64,000 nt of DNA, taken from the NCBI RefSeq assembly GCF_014844035.1, contig NZ_CP062159.1:1550001-1614000 (forward strand), given 5' to 3'. Origin of the DNA: Flavobacterium sp. MDT1-60 (GTDB lineage: Bacteria > Bacteroidota > Bacteroidia > Flavobacteriales > Flavobacteriaceae). Position 1 is the first letter of the stretch; the number at the start of each line of letters is the position of its first letter. The notes beneath the pieces were generated by a model. The model had not been told where the DNA came from. It saw only the letters and a list, made by a program, of their open reading frames with translations, and searched no databases. Below are positions 44,252 to 53,123 of the stretch, in pieces. The position numbers and the translations under genes were made by a program.

Positions 44252-45199
44252 ATGTCAGATACAATCGAAAAAATTAAATGCCTTATTATAGGTTCTGGTC
44301 CTGCAGGTTATACTGCTGCAATTTATGCTGCCAGAGCAAATATGAATCCGGTTTTATATCAGGGAATGCAGCCAGGCGGTCAGTTGACAACTACAAATGA
44401 AGTAGAAAACTTTCCAGGTTATGTTGATGGAGTAACAGGACCAGAAATGATGATTCAGTTACAAGATCAGGCAAAACGTTTTGGTGCAGATATTCGTGAT
44501 GGCTGGGCTACTAAAGTTGATTTTTCAGGAGATATTCATAAAGTTTGGATTAATGATAGCATCGAATTGCACTGTGAAACCGTTATTATTTCAACAGGTG
44601 CTTCGGCTAAATATTTGGGGCTACCATCAGAGCAACATTATCTAAATATGGGTGGAGGAGTTTCTGCCTGTGCTGTTTGCGATGGATTTTTCTACCGTAA
44701 CCAGGAAGTTGTAATCGTTGGGGCAGGAGATTCTGCTTGTGAAGAAGCGCATTACTTATCTAAACTTTGTAAAAAAGTAACGATGTTGGTGAGAAGCGAA
44801 AAATTCAGAGCTTCAAAAATTATGGAAGAACGCGTTCGAAAAACAGAGAATATCGAGATTTTAATGAACCATGATACTCTTGAAGTTTTAGGAGATAATA
44901 ATGTTGTTCATGCTATAAAAGCTTTGAATAAAACTACTGGTGAAGTTATTGAAATTCCTGCAACAGGATTTTTCGTAGCAATTGGTCACAAACCAAATAC
45001 AGATATTTTTAAAGATTACATCACTCTTGATGAGACAGGTTATATTATCAATACTCCGGGAACATCTAAAACAAATGTTGACGGTGTTTTTGTAGCTGGA
45101 GATGCTGCCGATCACGTTTACCGTCAGGCAATTACTGCTGCCGGAACAGGTTGTATGGCTGCTCTTGATGCAGAAAGATATTTAGCGTCTAAGGAGTAA
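44252..45199 (+). CDS. trxB: Thioredoxin-disulfide reductase TrxB
   Basis: 315 residues from ATG 44252 (MSDTIEKIKCLIIG); the ATG 27 bp upstream overlaps the -7 promoter element and adds nothing conserved. FAD-binding GSGPAGYTAAIYAAR (14-28), redox-active Cys140 and Cys143 in SACAVCDG, NADPH-binding GAGDSACEEAHYL, and the FAD-binding C-terminal VAGDAADHVYRQAITAAGTG. Low-molecular-weight type, reduces thioredoxin with NADPH in the cytoplasm. Followed by a strong terminator. Confidence 0.95.
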   Translation: MSDTIEKIKCLIIGSGPAGYTAAIYAARANMNPVLYQGMQPGGQLTTTNEVENFPGYVDGVTGPEMMIQLQDQAKRFGADIRDGWATKVDFSGDIHKVWINDSIELHCETVIISTGASAKYLGLPSEQHYLNMGGGVSACAVCDGFFYRNQEVVIVGAGDSACEEAHYLSKLCKKVTMLVRSEKFRASKIMEERVRKTENIEILMNHDTLEVLGDNNVVHAIKALNKTTGEVIEIPATGFFVAIGHKPNTDIFKDYITLDETGYIINTPGTSKTNVDGVFVAGDAADHVYRQAITAAGTGCMAALDAERYLASKE

Positions 45200-45241
45200 A
45201 CAGTCTCAGTCTCAGTTTTCAGTTTGCCGGAATGCGAATAT

Positions 45242-45277
45242 AAAAAAGTCCCAATTATTTTCGATTGGGACTTTTTT
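45242..45277. terminator. Terminator between trxB and the GIN cluster
   Basis: AAAAAAGTCCCAAT / ATTGGGACTTTTTT hairpin with an 8-nt loop, A and T runs on both sides. Confidence 0.87.
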
Positions 45278-45329
45278 ATATAAAATTTATAAAGTTTTCA
45301 GAACTGAAGACGGAGACCGAAAACTGTGA

Positions 45330-46166
45330 CTATTTTATTTTTTTTATCAATTTTGCTTCTTCAGAAAAACGAGTAAGCGTGATGACAGGGCTTCCAAAAA
45401 GTGAAACTTCTGTTTTGTCTCCTGCTGCTAATGTTAGTGTTGTTTCTGCTAAAATACTTCCTACTGAATATCCTTCAGCAGTAATATTGGCATCTTTCAA
45501 AGTAAATTTAGTTCCGGTGAAAGTCGAATTATTATCTAAACGAATAGTTGCTTTTTCTGCGATTCCTTCAAGGGTTGCATTGGCTTTTTGATATAAATCA
45601 CATTTGAATTTAGTTGCTGATACCAAAGATTTTATAGTGGAGCTTTTGCTCAATTGAAGTGCAGCTTCGTCTGCTTTTAAGTTTATTTCTGATTTTGATT
45701 TATCATCAGCAATTAAACTGAATTTTTTAGCATTTACATTTAAAAATAATTTTGAAAAATCGAAACTATTAAAAGTAATATCATCCAACTGAAGTTCCTG
45801 AATTGCATAAACAACGGCTTCGTTTTTTGTAATAACTTTATTAAAAGTATTTGTGTACGTAACATGTACAGCAAGTTTTTTGAAAATAGTACTTTCTTTT
45901 GCGGTATATAAGCGAAGAGTTTTGTCTCTTAAATCCATTCCGATAATATCATGCAAATTATCATCGGCTTCAATTTTAATTTCGTTTTTTTCTCCACGTT
46001 CTAAATAAACTTCAATATTGTCATCAACTTCAAGAGCGTCAAAATTTCCTGATTCTTTTATTGAAGTCGTAACGACTTTAGTTCCTTTTATCTTTTCTCT
46101 TTTTTGGGCAAAAGTTACTGTAGTGACTAATAATAATAATAGGAGTAGGGCTGTACTTTTTTTCAT
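45330..46166 (-). CDS. Head-GIN (DUF2807) domain protein 1
   Basis: 278 residues from ATG 46166; an upstream ATG at 46205 would place residues in front of a clean signal peptide (MKKSTALLLLLLLVTTVTFAQ). The exported part contains repetitive beta-helix sequence of the DUF2807 putative auto-transporter/head-GIN type: FDALEVDDNIEVYLERGEKN, IKIEADDNLHDIIG, LRLYTAKES. Predicted periplasmic or surface protein of unknown function. Last gene of a run with PadR, PspC and a second GIN protein; 86 bp separates it from that second protein's gene, so it may be a separate transcript. Confidence 0.87.
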   Translation of the reverse strand: MKKSTALLLLLLLVTTVTFAQKREKIKGTKVVTTSIKESGNFDALEVDDNIEVYLERGEKNEIKIEADDNLHDIIGMDLRDKTLRLYTAKESTIFKKLAVHVTYTNTFNKVITKNEAVVYAIQELQLDDITFNSFDFSKLFLNVNAKKFSLIADDKSKSEINLKADEAALQLSKSSTIKSLVSATKFKCDLYQKANATLEGIAEKATIRLDNNSTFTGTKFTLKDANITAEGYSVGSILAETTLTLAAGDKTEVSLFGSPVITLTRFSEEAKLIKKIK

Positions 46167-46252
46167 TAATTCTAGATTTGATTTTGACAAATATAAAAAA
46201 ATCATCCACTTTTGATGAATGATTTCTTTTATATTTAACAGATAAATTAGGT

Positions 46253-46990
46253 TTATCCCTGACTGATGCTTCCTCCAGAATTTTCAGTTTTTTCAATTGT
46301 TTTAGGAGAACCTTCATAATTGATGCTTCCACCACTGTTGGCTTTGGCTTTTAAACTCACGATTGGGTGAATATTTATGCTTGCTCCGCTATCGGCATCA
46401 GCTTCAATTTCATTGGCTAATAATTTTTCAGCTTCTATACTTGCAGCGCTTGATGCTGAAGATTTTACTTTTAATGCTTTTCCTTCAATTGTAATAGAAC
46501 CGGCACTGTCTGTGTCCAAAGAAATTTCATCAGATTCGATATTAACATTCATCGTAGCAGCACTTGAGGCATCTAATTTTATGTTAGTAGCCCGAAGAAC
46601 ATCTGTGCTGGTTATAGTAGAAGCACTTGAAGCTTCTAATTTGTCAATAACAGGCATCTTAACAATTACTTTTTTCTTAGTAACATTATGGAAAGAAGTA
46701 AATTCACAACGAATTACAAGTGTTCCGTTTTCAACAGTCGTTTTAATTTCTTTTTGCAAATTGTCATCAGCTTCGACAATGATCTCGGTTTTATCTGATT
46801 GTTCGATTACAACATCAATAGCATTGCTTACTGATACTTTTTTAAAATCTCCCTGAACAATTCGTTTTTCAGTCGTAACATTTCCACTTCCTTCAATCGA
46901 TTTCATGTTATTAAAATTACATGAAGCGAACAATAATGCGGTAACAGTGGCAATAATGAATTTCGTAATATGAATGATTATTTTTATCAT
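46253..46990 (-). CDS. Head-GIN (DUF2807) domain lipoprotein 2
   Basis: 245 residues. Lipoprotein signal (MIKIIIHITKFIIATVTALL) with lipobox FASC (Cys24). The rest is a regular DUF2807 beta-helix: GSGNVTTEKRIVQGDFKKVS, VIEQSDKTEIIVEADDNL, then several Ser/Ala/Asp-rich turns (DASSAAT, DTDSAGS, DADSGAS, ANSGGS) spaced about 20 residues apart. Starts 4 bp after the PspC gene on the minus strand, so co-transcribed with it. Sequence similarity to the next GIN protein is visible in the VEADDNL region but they are not recent copies. Confidence 0.88.
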   Translation of the reverse strand: MIKIIIHITKFIIATVTALLFASCNFNNMKSIEGSGNVTTEKRIVQGDFKKVSVSNAIDVVIEQSDKTEIIVEADDNLQKEIKTTVENGTLVIRCEFTSFHNVTKKKVIVKMPVIDKLEASSASTITSTDVLRATNIKLDASSAATMNVNIESDEISLDTDSAGSITIEGKALKVKSSASSAASIEAEKLLANEIEADADSGASINIHPIVSLKAKANSGGSINYEGSPKTIEKTENSGGSISQG

Positions 46991-46994
46991 GGCT

Positions 46995-48728
46995 TTAGTT
47001 TATTTTGATTATAACTCCGTTTTTATCAGTGGTTAGCTTTCCGTTAGTTTTTTTTCCGTTTAAAACTTCTTTTCCGTTTATTTTAATTGATACTTCTTTT
47101 ACCGTATCGTTGTCAATTGCGGTAGTATCATTGTTGTCGTAGTCTACATCATCATGATCATTTTCATCTGCCGGACAATTCAGGCATTTAATTTTAGAAC
47201 CTTCAACTTTATAATTGTAATTACCACTAAAATGCAAGTTGAAAAAGTCATTCTCAGAATCATCGTAATCTTGTACAGATGCATCTGGTTTAAACAATTG
47301 ACCTTCCGGCAAGTACAAATATACATCAACTTCCTGACCTCTAAACTTATTTTTTACATCTGTAAGAAAATAATTATCCAAAATTAAATGATTTCCGCTA
47401 ACCTGAATATTATAATTGATTTTTTCTGCTCTTTGTTTTGCACTTGCAAATGAATTTCCTCTGGCGGTTCTTTCAATTTGTATATAAGGAGCAGCATCAT
47501 CAGTATGCAAAACATGCAAGCGAACATCATTAGAATAAATTAACTGATGATTAGCGGAATCCTGTACAAACTCAAACTCTCTGTGATGATTCAAATCTTT
47601 TGCGTAGTAATCATTGTATCTGAATTTTACATAAAGTGTATCTTTCGGATTGATATTGATTGCTTTTTTCTCTACTGTTTTACCATCATAAGAAATTTCA
47701 GTAGCTTGTTTGATTCCAATGCTAATTGCAATTGCAATAGCGATAATCCAGATTGCCAACAAAGTGTATTTTGTGATATTACCAATAGACTTTAAGTTTG
47801 GAGATAACAATTTGAAACCTAAAAGTGTCAAAAAGAAGAATGGAATTCCAACGGCAAAGAACATTAATAAACCAAATGACCAAATAGGGTACTCTGTAAA
47901 GTTTCCGGCTTCAACAAAATTTTGCCAAGGAAAATCGATAAAGATATTTGTTCCTAAAGTAAACACTCCAATTAACAATAATATCAAAGTACTAATACCG
48001 GCCATGATTAAAATTACGCCTAAAAATTTAGCGAAGATTTTAAAAACCGTAATGACAAAGTCTCCAAATGAACTACTTATTCTCTCAGCTCCCGACTTTA
48101 CCTGGTTTCCCATTGCATCATAATCTGCATTTTTAAATCTGTCAGATAATGACTCTATTTCTTCGCGAACTTTTTTTTCGATGTTCGAAATAGTAACCGG
48201 TTCACCTGTCATTTCTAATTTTTCTGAAGTTGTAACAGCTTCCGGAGTTACAATCCAAAGAACGAAATAAGCTAAAATTCCAGTTCCAAAACCTGCAAAA
48301 ACAAATACTAAGAATACGATTTTAATCCAGACAGCATCAATTCCAAAATAATGTCCTAAACCTGTTGCAACACCACCAATCATACCTTTTTCTTTGTCAC
48401 GGTATAATTTTTTATGTTTTCTTGCTCCGTAATCGTTAAAAGACTGATTTGATTTTTCTTCATCTTCAATGATGTAATCTTCTGGTTGTCCCATAACTGC
48501 AATCACTTCATCAACATCTTTCAATCCCACAACATGTTTCTCGCTTTTTTGTTTTTCTGTTAATAATTCAGAAACACGCATTTCGATATCTTTAATAATC
48601 TCGTCTTGTCCGGATGAGCTGTTTAGTGATCGCTTTATGGCGTCAAAATAGCGAGTTAATTTTAAGTATGCATCTTCATCGATGTGAAAAAACATACCTC
48701 CTAAGTTAATATTTACTGTTTTGTTCAT
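46995..48728 (-). CDS. PspC domain envelope-stress protein
   Basis: 577 residues. An N-terminal cytoplasmic segment (about 1-95) with VNINLGGMFFHIDEDAYLKL and MGQPEDYIIEDEE is followed by the PspC domain (about 105-165; KKLYRDKEKGMIGGVATGLG, HYFGIDAVWIKI), then three further membrane segments (about 230-340) and a large periplasmic C-terminal region (about 365-577) rich in Asp near DENDHDDVDYDNND. PspC proteins sense or respond to membrane stress. It follows the PadR regulator by 2 bp and precedes the GIN lipoprotein by 4 bp. Confidence 0.9.
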   Translation of the reverse strand: MNKTVNINLGGMFFHIDEDAYLKLTRYFDAIKRSLNSSSGQDEIIKDIEMRVSELLTEKQKSEKHVVGLKDVDEVIAVMGQPEDYIIEDEEKSNQSFNDYGARKHKKLYRDKEKGMIGGVATGLGHYFGIDAVWIKIVFLVFVFAGFGTGILAYFVLWIVTPEAVTTSEKLEMTGEPVTISNIEKKVREEIESLSDRFKNADYDAMGNQVKSGAERISSSFGDFVITVFKIFAKFLGVILIMAGISTLILLLIGVFTLGTNIFIDFPWQNFVEAGNFTEYPIWSFGLLMFFAVGIPFFFLTLLGFKLLSPNLKSIGNITKYTLLAIWIIAIAIAISIGIKQATEISYDGKTVEKKAININPKDTLYVKFRYNDYYAKDLNHHREFEFVQDSANHQLIYSNDVRLHVLHTDDAAPYIQIERTARGNSFASAKQRAEKINYNIQVSGNHLILDNYFLTDVKNKFRGQEVDVYLYLPEGQLFKPDASVQDYDDSENDFFNLHFSGNYNYKVEGSKIKCLNCPADENDHDDVDYDNNDTTAIDNDTVKEVSIKINGKEVLNGKKTNGKLTTDKNGVIIKIN

Positions 48729-48730
48729 GA

Positions 48731-49063
48731 CTATTGATTTTGATTGGTGATTAGATTTACGGCGTCAGATAATTCTGTCCAGGTGCCGCTAAGTTCGTTT
48801 AAAAAAGTTTGTCCTATCTCGGTTAATCCATAATATTTTCTTGGCGGCCCTGAGGTCGATTCTTCCCAACGATAATTTAGCAAACCGTCGTTTTTCAGCC
48901 TAGTTAAAAGTGGATAAACTGTTCCCTCAACAACTAGTAATTTTGCGTTTTTTAAAGTGTCTAATATTTCTGATGTGTATGCATCTTTTTCTTTTAATAC
49001 AGATAAGATGCAAAACTCAAGAACACCTTTGCGCATCTGTGCTTTTGTGTTTTCAATGTTCAT
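48731..49063 (-). CDS. PadR-family transcriptional regulator
   Basis: 110 residues, the short PadR type: KGVLEFCILSVLKEKDAYTS (helix 1 and 2), EILDTLKNAKLLVVEGTVYP (recognition helix with GTVYPLL), RLKNDGLLNYRWEES and GPPRKYYGLTEIGQ (wing). It heads the pspC-GIN operon and is probably its repressor; effector unknown. Confidence 0.93.
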   Translation of the reverse strand: MNIENTKAQMRKGVLEFCILSVLKEKDAYTSEILDTLKNAKLLVVEGTVYPLLTRLKNDGLLNYRWEESTSGPPRKYYGLTEIGQTFLNELSGTWTELSDAVNLITNQNQ

Positions 49064-49222
49064 AATTTCATTTTGTTTTTTTTAGATTGAACAATTCGTT
49101 TTTTGATTGATGATGATTCCTGCGCCGGTTCGGCATTCTGGCACGGGTGATTGATGATTGATTTCGAATTTATTCTGTTAGAATTATTTCGTTTAACTTA
49201 TAACTTTTAACCTTTTTGAGGA

Positions 49223-49702
49223 TTACTTTATAAAAGGAATCGTTAGCGGATATTTGTAATATTCTCCGTTTGAAGCTTTTATTGAAGCATAAATCACTAA
49301 AAAGAATTCAACAACTTTTAGTAGTCCAAAAAGTACGACTGCCGTTCCACCTATAGTAAGTAATCCGATGTTACCTTGAAAATCGAAATTTCTGAGAACG
49401 AAATCTTCGTCGTTAAAAACAGCTTCCATTGGAAGATTTTGAAGAAAAACCGTTACAAAAACCGGAATGGCGATTAAAGCCAAAACCAAAGTGTAAAGCA
49501 ATAAACTTAATTGAAAGTTCAAGGTTTGTTTTCCGTGATGGTTTACAAACTCCGACTTGTCTTTGTAATTTGTCCAGATTAAAATCGGGAAAATATAATT
49601 TCCAAGTGGAACGATATACTGTGTTAAAGTACTTAAATGTGTGAACGTTGCAGTGTTCTTTTCTGATGTTTTTTCCATGATGAGTGGTGTTGATGTTTCC
49701 AT
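49223..49702 (-). CDS. DUF4870 domain membrane protein
   Basis: 159 residues with three to four membrane segments. DUF4870 features are visible: THLSTLTQYIVPLGNYIFPI, LIWTNYKDKSEFVNHHGKQT and NFQLSLLLYTLV. An alternative start at the ATG 24 bp further in (49678, MEKTSEKN) is possible. The family has no assigned role; it lies upstream of the PadR gene, in the same direction, separated by 159 bp of non-coding sequence. Confidence 0.85.
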   Translation of the reverse strand: METSTPLIMEKTSEKNTATFTHLSTLTQYIVPLGNYIFPILIWTNYKDKSEFVNHHGKQTLNFQLSLLLYTLVLALIAIPVFVTVFLQNLPMEAVFNDEDFVLRNFDFQGNIGLLTIGGTAVVLFGLLKVVEFFLVIYASIKASNGEYYKYPLTIPFIK

Positions 49703-49730
49703 GATTAAAAGTATATAGTAATTTCTTATG

Positions 49731-49738
49731 CAAATATA
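49731..49738 (-). promoter_or_regulatory. -7 element for the DUF4870 gene
   Basis: TATATTTG on the minus strand, 28 bp before the ATG at 49702; no clear -33. Confidence 0.45.
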
Positions 49739-49933
49739 TATCTAAAAGACAGTATCTTGTTTTGCATAGTACCAAATATTAACACAATTTTAACAATTGC
49801 AAAATTTTAAAGGTCATGATAATATATTGAAAATCATCCGTACTGCCTTGTTTTATTGATACTTTAGGAAAGTAAACTTAATTTATTGTGCGTGCATAGT
49901 TTTTTTGTATTTTTACATAAAAAAATAAATCAC

Positions 49934-50386
49934 ATGGCAGTTTCAGTTTCAAAACTCAATAAATTTGTATTATTCAAATTACCTTCAGCGTATATTTGTG
50001 GTGTTCGGGTCAAAGCAATTGATAATGACAGATGCGTAGTAAGTGTTAAACATCGTTGGATAAACCAGAATCCTTTTAACTCTATGTATTTTGCAGTTCA
50101 GGCCATGGCGGCCGAATTGACTACCGGAGCTTTGGTTATTTCTCAAATCCAGGAAAGCGGAAGAAAAATCTCGATGTTGGTAGCAAACAATAAAGGAAAC
50201 TTTACTAAGAAAGCAACTGGGAGAATAACTTTCGTATGTAATGATGGACATTTAATTGCCGATGCCATTAAAAGAACAATTGAAACAGGCGAGGGGCAAA
50301 CCTTCTGGATGAAATCTATAGGAACAAATGAAGAAGGAGTTCAGGTTTCTGAAATGGACTTTGAATGGAGTGTAAGACTAAAATAA
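49934..50386 (+). CDS. DUF4442 (hotdog-fold) protein
   Basis: 150 residues from ATG 49934 (MAVSVSKLNKFVLFKLP); the frame extends upstream to 49886 but the added residues are not conserved-looking. DUF4442 features: PSAYICGVRVKAIDNDRCVV, NPFNSMYFAVQAMAAELTTG. This is a thioesterase-like hotdog fold, probably acting on acyl-CoA or similar; no catalytic assignment. Its stop codon is followed 3 bp later by a 26-bp-arm inverted repeat. Confidence 0.85.
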   Translation: MAVSVSKLNKFVLFKLPSAYICGVRVKAIDNDRCVVSVKHRWINQNPFNSMYFAVQAMAAELTTGALVISQIQESGRKISMLVANNKGNFTKKATGRITFVCNDGHLIADAIKRTIETGEGQTFWMKSIGTNEEGVQVSEMDFEWSVRLK

Positions 50387-50389
50387 TTT

Positions 50390-50521
50390 TTTTGCCACAG
50401 ATTTCACAGATTAAAAAGATTTCTGAATGAAGGGCTTTGATAACGTTTTAAACTTTTTCAAAGTTAAATCAAGATTCTTAATAAAAAAAAATCACTTTAA
50501 TCTGTGAAATCTGTGGCAAAA
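50390..50521. repeat. Long inverted repeat, TTTTGCCACAG family
   Basis: Perfect 26-bp arms at 50390-50415 (starting TTTTGCCACAGATTTCACAG) and 50496-50521; an inner CTTTGA/TCAAAG hairpin lies within. Shares its first 13-14 bases with the repeat at 8971. Separates DUF4442 from the metal island. Confidence 0.88.
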
Positions 50522-50530
50522 CAAAACATA

Positions 50531-50560
50531 AAAAAGGCCTCAAGCAATTGAGGTCTTTTT
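50531..50560 (-). terminator. Terminator after the small Cys-rich gene
   Basis: AAAAAGGCCTCAA (50531-50543) / TTGAGGTCTTTTT (50548-50560), 4-nt loop, one G-U pair; preceding A run is the U tract on the minus strand. Confidence 0.78.
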
Positions 50561-50578
50561 ATTGAAATAGAATTTCGA

Positions 50579-50740
50579 TTATTTTTTAACGCAACAAGAT
50601 TTTTTGTCTGTTTTATCTGTTGACGTTTTTTTGCAGCACGATTCTTTTTTTGCTTTTTCTTTTTGAACCGGTTTTGTTTCTTGTGCAGTTACTCCAATTG
50701 AAAATACAGCAGCTGTTAAGAAGGTAATTACTTTTGTCAT
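50579..50740 (-). CDS. Small exported CC-motif protein (53 aa)
   Basis: A 53-residue frame from ATG 50740 to TAA 50579. Residues 1-19 (MTKVITFLTAAVFSIGVTA) are a signal peptide ending AQ; the mature part is Lys-rich with two vicinal-cysteine motifs, ESCCKK (33-38) and KSCCVKK (47-53). The pairs of adjacent Cys in an exported Lys-rich peptide suggest metal (copper or zinc) binding. It has its own terminator and lies at the start of a copper-handling gene island, about 130 bp from the multicopper oxidase, on the same strand. No family recognised. Confidence 0.75.
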   Translation of the reverse strand: MTKVITFLTAAVFSIGVTAQETKPVQKEKAKKESCCKKTSTDKTDKKSCCVKK

Positions 50741-50873
50741 TTGATATGATTTATTGTGTTAGAAAATTGCTTTTGGTGCATCAAATATAGTAACATTACT
50801 TAGAGTTGATTCTTACAATTTGTTAATGTTTTTATAATAATATGTCATTGAAAAGCAAATAGGTAGCAGAGGC

Positions 50874-53123
50874 CTAATAGTTTAGATTAACTCCAAAACC
50901 AATTCCCATATCGCTATCATAATGTGTAGTAATTCCAAAGTTTCTTCCTGCGATATATTTTAAGCCAGCCATGTATTCCTTATCGGTATTCCACATTAAG
51001 TTCATGCGTAAACGTCTGGAAAGTGGAATGTCTTTTCGTTCAAACTGAATTCTCACATTTCCATCAGTATAAACTTCAACTTGAGCTTTTACCAACATGG
51101 GTAGCATATATTCAAGTCCGGCGCTAAATACAGAACGATTATCTTTGGTATTGGTTTGCCCAAAAAGGTTTTGTTCCTGTTCGTCCATTCCCATTTTTCT
51201 ATATCTCCAGTCGAACCCGATAAAAGGCATTAGCCATTGCATTTTTCCAATATAACGACCAATGTGGGTTTCTGTTTCATAACCGTGTTTGTCGTTATAA
51301 CCCAAACGCCATTCGGTTCCAATGCTCCAGCGTGTATTGCTGTACATTGCTTCTCCGTCGTTTCCGTTTGTGGCAAAATCATTTTCGGCCATAAAATGAA
51401 ACATGCGATCGTCCATTTTTAGCATTTTGTACGCCATTTCAGGATGATGAATCAACGGATTCGGAGCAGAATTTTCATAACTAAAAATTCTTCCCATTCC
51501 GGCCATCATATGATATAAGATGTGACAATGAAAAAACCAGTCACCATCAGTATTTGCCTGAAATTCGATGGTATCGGTTTCCATCGGCATAATATCGATA
51601 ACATTTTTAAGTGGAGAATAATCGCCATGTTCGTTCAGAATCCTAAAATCATGTCCGTGTAAATGCATCGGATGGCGCATCATCGAACCATTATATAATA
51701 CGATCCGAACGTTTTCACCTTTTTTAATTAAGATTTTATCCGTTTCAGAAATCACTTTATTGTCCAGACTCCAAACATACCGATTCATGTTTCCGGACAA
51801 TTCAAATCGTAATTCTTTTACCGGAGCGTCTTTTGGGAGCGTTGTTTCTGTTGGCGATTTCAGCATTCCGTAATTCAATGTTGTAATCTCAGCAACGTCT
51901 GTGGTGTCGTTTGACATTTTCATATCTTCCATATTATGCCCAGAATGATCTTCAGTTTTTGTCAACTCCTCTTCTCCTGAAATTTCAGGATACATCACGG
52001 CATTCATGTCCATTTTATTCAAAGACATATTCATGCCCATATCGTTCATTTCGCCGTTCATCTTCATCATATCGTTCATCATTTTCATCCCTTCAAAATA
52101 TTTTAGTTTTAAGAGATGAGCAACTGGCTGTTTAATTCCGTCTCCCAGAAACAAAGAAGCCGATCCGGTTCTGTCTTCGGCTGTAGCCAAAAAAGCAAAG
52201 GATTTATTTTTTTCAGGAATCGTAACGACAACATCATACGTTTCAGAAACCGCAATAATTAATCGATCGACTTCTACAGGTTCAACATCGTTTCCGTCGC
52301 TGGCAACAACTGTTATTTTTCCACCTCCATAAGTTAACCAGAAATAGCTGGACGCGCCACCGTTTGCAATTCGTAATCGGACTTTTTCGCCGGCTTTAAA
52401 TTGTGAAAGCTGTTGTTCATTTTTTCCATTAATTAAAAATGTCTCATAATAAACGTCGCTGACATCCATGGCATTCATGCGTTTCCATTCATTGGTCACT
52501 TTCGTTGAAAACTGACCTTGTTTTATGGCTTCAGCATAACTTTGTGTTGTTCCTTTTTTTATGGCAAACCAATCGTTTGCATTGTGCAGCATTCGCTGAA
52601 CATTCTCTGGTTTCAAATCAGTCCATTCACTTAAAATGACGGGAACTGTAGGTAAATCATCAATTCCTTTTCTAAAAGTAGTATCGTCTTTCTTTTTGTT
52701 GATGATAAAAAGACCGTACAAACCTATTTGCTCCTGCAATCCTGAATGGCTGTGATACCAATAGGTACCATTCTGAACAATGGGGAAACTATATTTGTGA
52801 GTTGTTCCGGGTGCAATTGGCATTTGGGTTAAATACGGAACACCATCTTCTTTATTAGGAAGGAATAATCCGTGCCAATGTAATGCGGTATCTTCTTTGT
52901 CCAGTTCGTTGTGCACGTAAATTTCAGCAATATCACCTTCGGTAAATGTCAAAGTTGGCATCGGAATTTGTCCATTAACAGTCAGAGCACGTTTTTCTTT
53001 TCCGGAAAAATTGACAATAGTGTCGCGAACGTATAAATCGTACCGAACGATCTTTTGCGAAAGCATAATCTGCGTGAAAAACAACACTAGTATTATGGCT
53101 AAAAAAGATTTTTTATAATTCAT
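50874..53123 (-). CDS. Multicopper oxidase fused to a CopB-like domain
   Basis: 749 residues. Signal peptide (about 1-22). Cu-oxidase_3 with type 3 sites HWHG (82-85) and HSH (124-126); Cu-oxidase_2 with HPMHLHGHDF (about 480) and the type 1 site HCHILYHMMAGM (about 527). Between them, residues 344-410 are a Met/His/Asp-rich stretch (MMNDMMKMNG, DMGMNMSLNKMDMN, DHSGHNMEDMKM) like the copper-binding region of CopA. After about 575 comes a segment similar to CopB outer-membrane beta-barrel proteins (ETETHIGRYIGKMQWLMPFI, FGWDxRY-like). It probably oxidises Cu(I) in the periplasm. Its ATG overlaps the upstream stop codon by 1 bp (TAATG). Confidence 0.88.
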   Translation of the reverse strand: MNYKKSFLAIILVLFFTQIMLSQKIVRYDLYVRDTIVNFSGKEKRALTVNGQIPMPTLTFTEGDIAEIYVHNELDKEDTALHWHGLFLPNKEDGVPYLTQMPIAPGTTHKYSFPIVQNGTYWYHSHSGLQEQIGLYGLFIINKKKDDTTFRKGIDDLPTVPVILSEWTDLKPENVQRMLHNANDWFAIKKGTTQSYAEAIKQGQFSTKVTNEWKRMNAMDVSDVYYETFLINGKNEQQLSQFKAGEKVRLRIANGGASSYFWLTYGGGKITVVASDGNDVEPVEVDRLIIAVSETYDVVVTIPEKNKSFAFLATAEDRTGSASLFLGDGIKQPVAHLLKLKYFEGMKMMNDMMKMNGEMNDMGMNMSLNKMDMNAVMYPEISGEEELTKTEDHSGHNMEDMKMSNDTTDVAEITTLNYGMLKSPTETTLPKDAPVKELRFELSGNMNRYVWSLDNKVISETDKILIKKGENVRIVLYNGSMMRHPMHLHGHDFRILNEHGDYSPLKNVIDIMPMETDTIEFQANTDGDWFFHCHILYHMMAGMGRIFSYENSAPNPLIHHPEMAYKMLKMDDRMFHFMAENDFATNGNDGEAMYSNTRWSIGTEWRLGYNDKHGYETETHIGRYIGKMQWLMPFIGFDWRYRKMGMDEQEQNLFGQTNTKDNRSVFSAGLEYMLPMLVKAQVEVYTDGNVRIQFERKDIPLSRRLRMNLMWNTDKEYMAGLKYIAGRNFGITTHYDSDMGIGFGVNLNY

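Noticed and set aside
47710..48123. Plus-strand frame of 137 residues within the PspC gene
   Set aside because: Antisense shadow; composition is that of reversed membrane segments.
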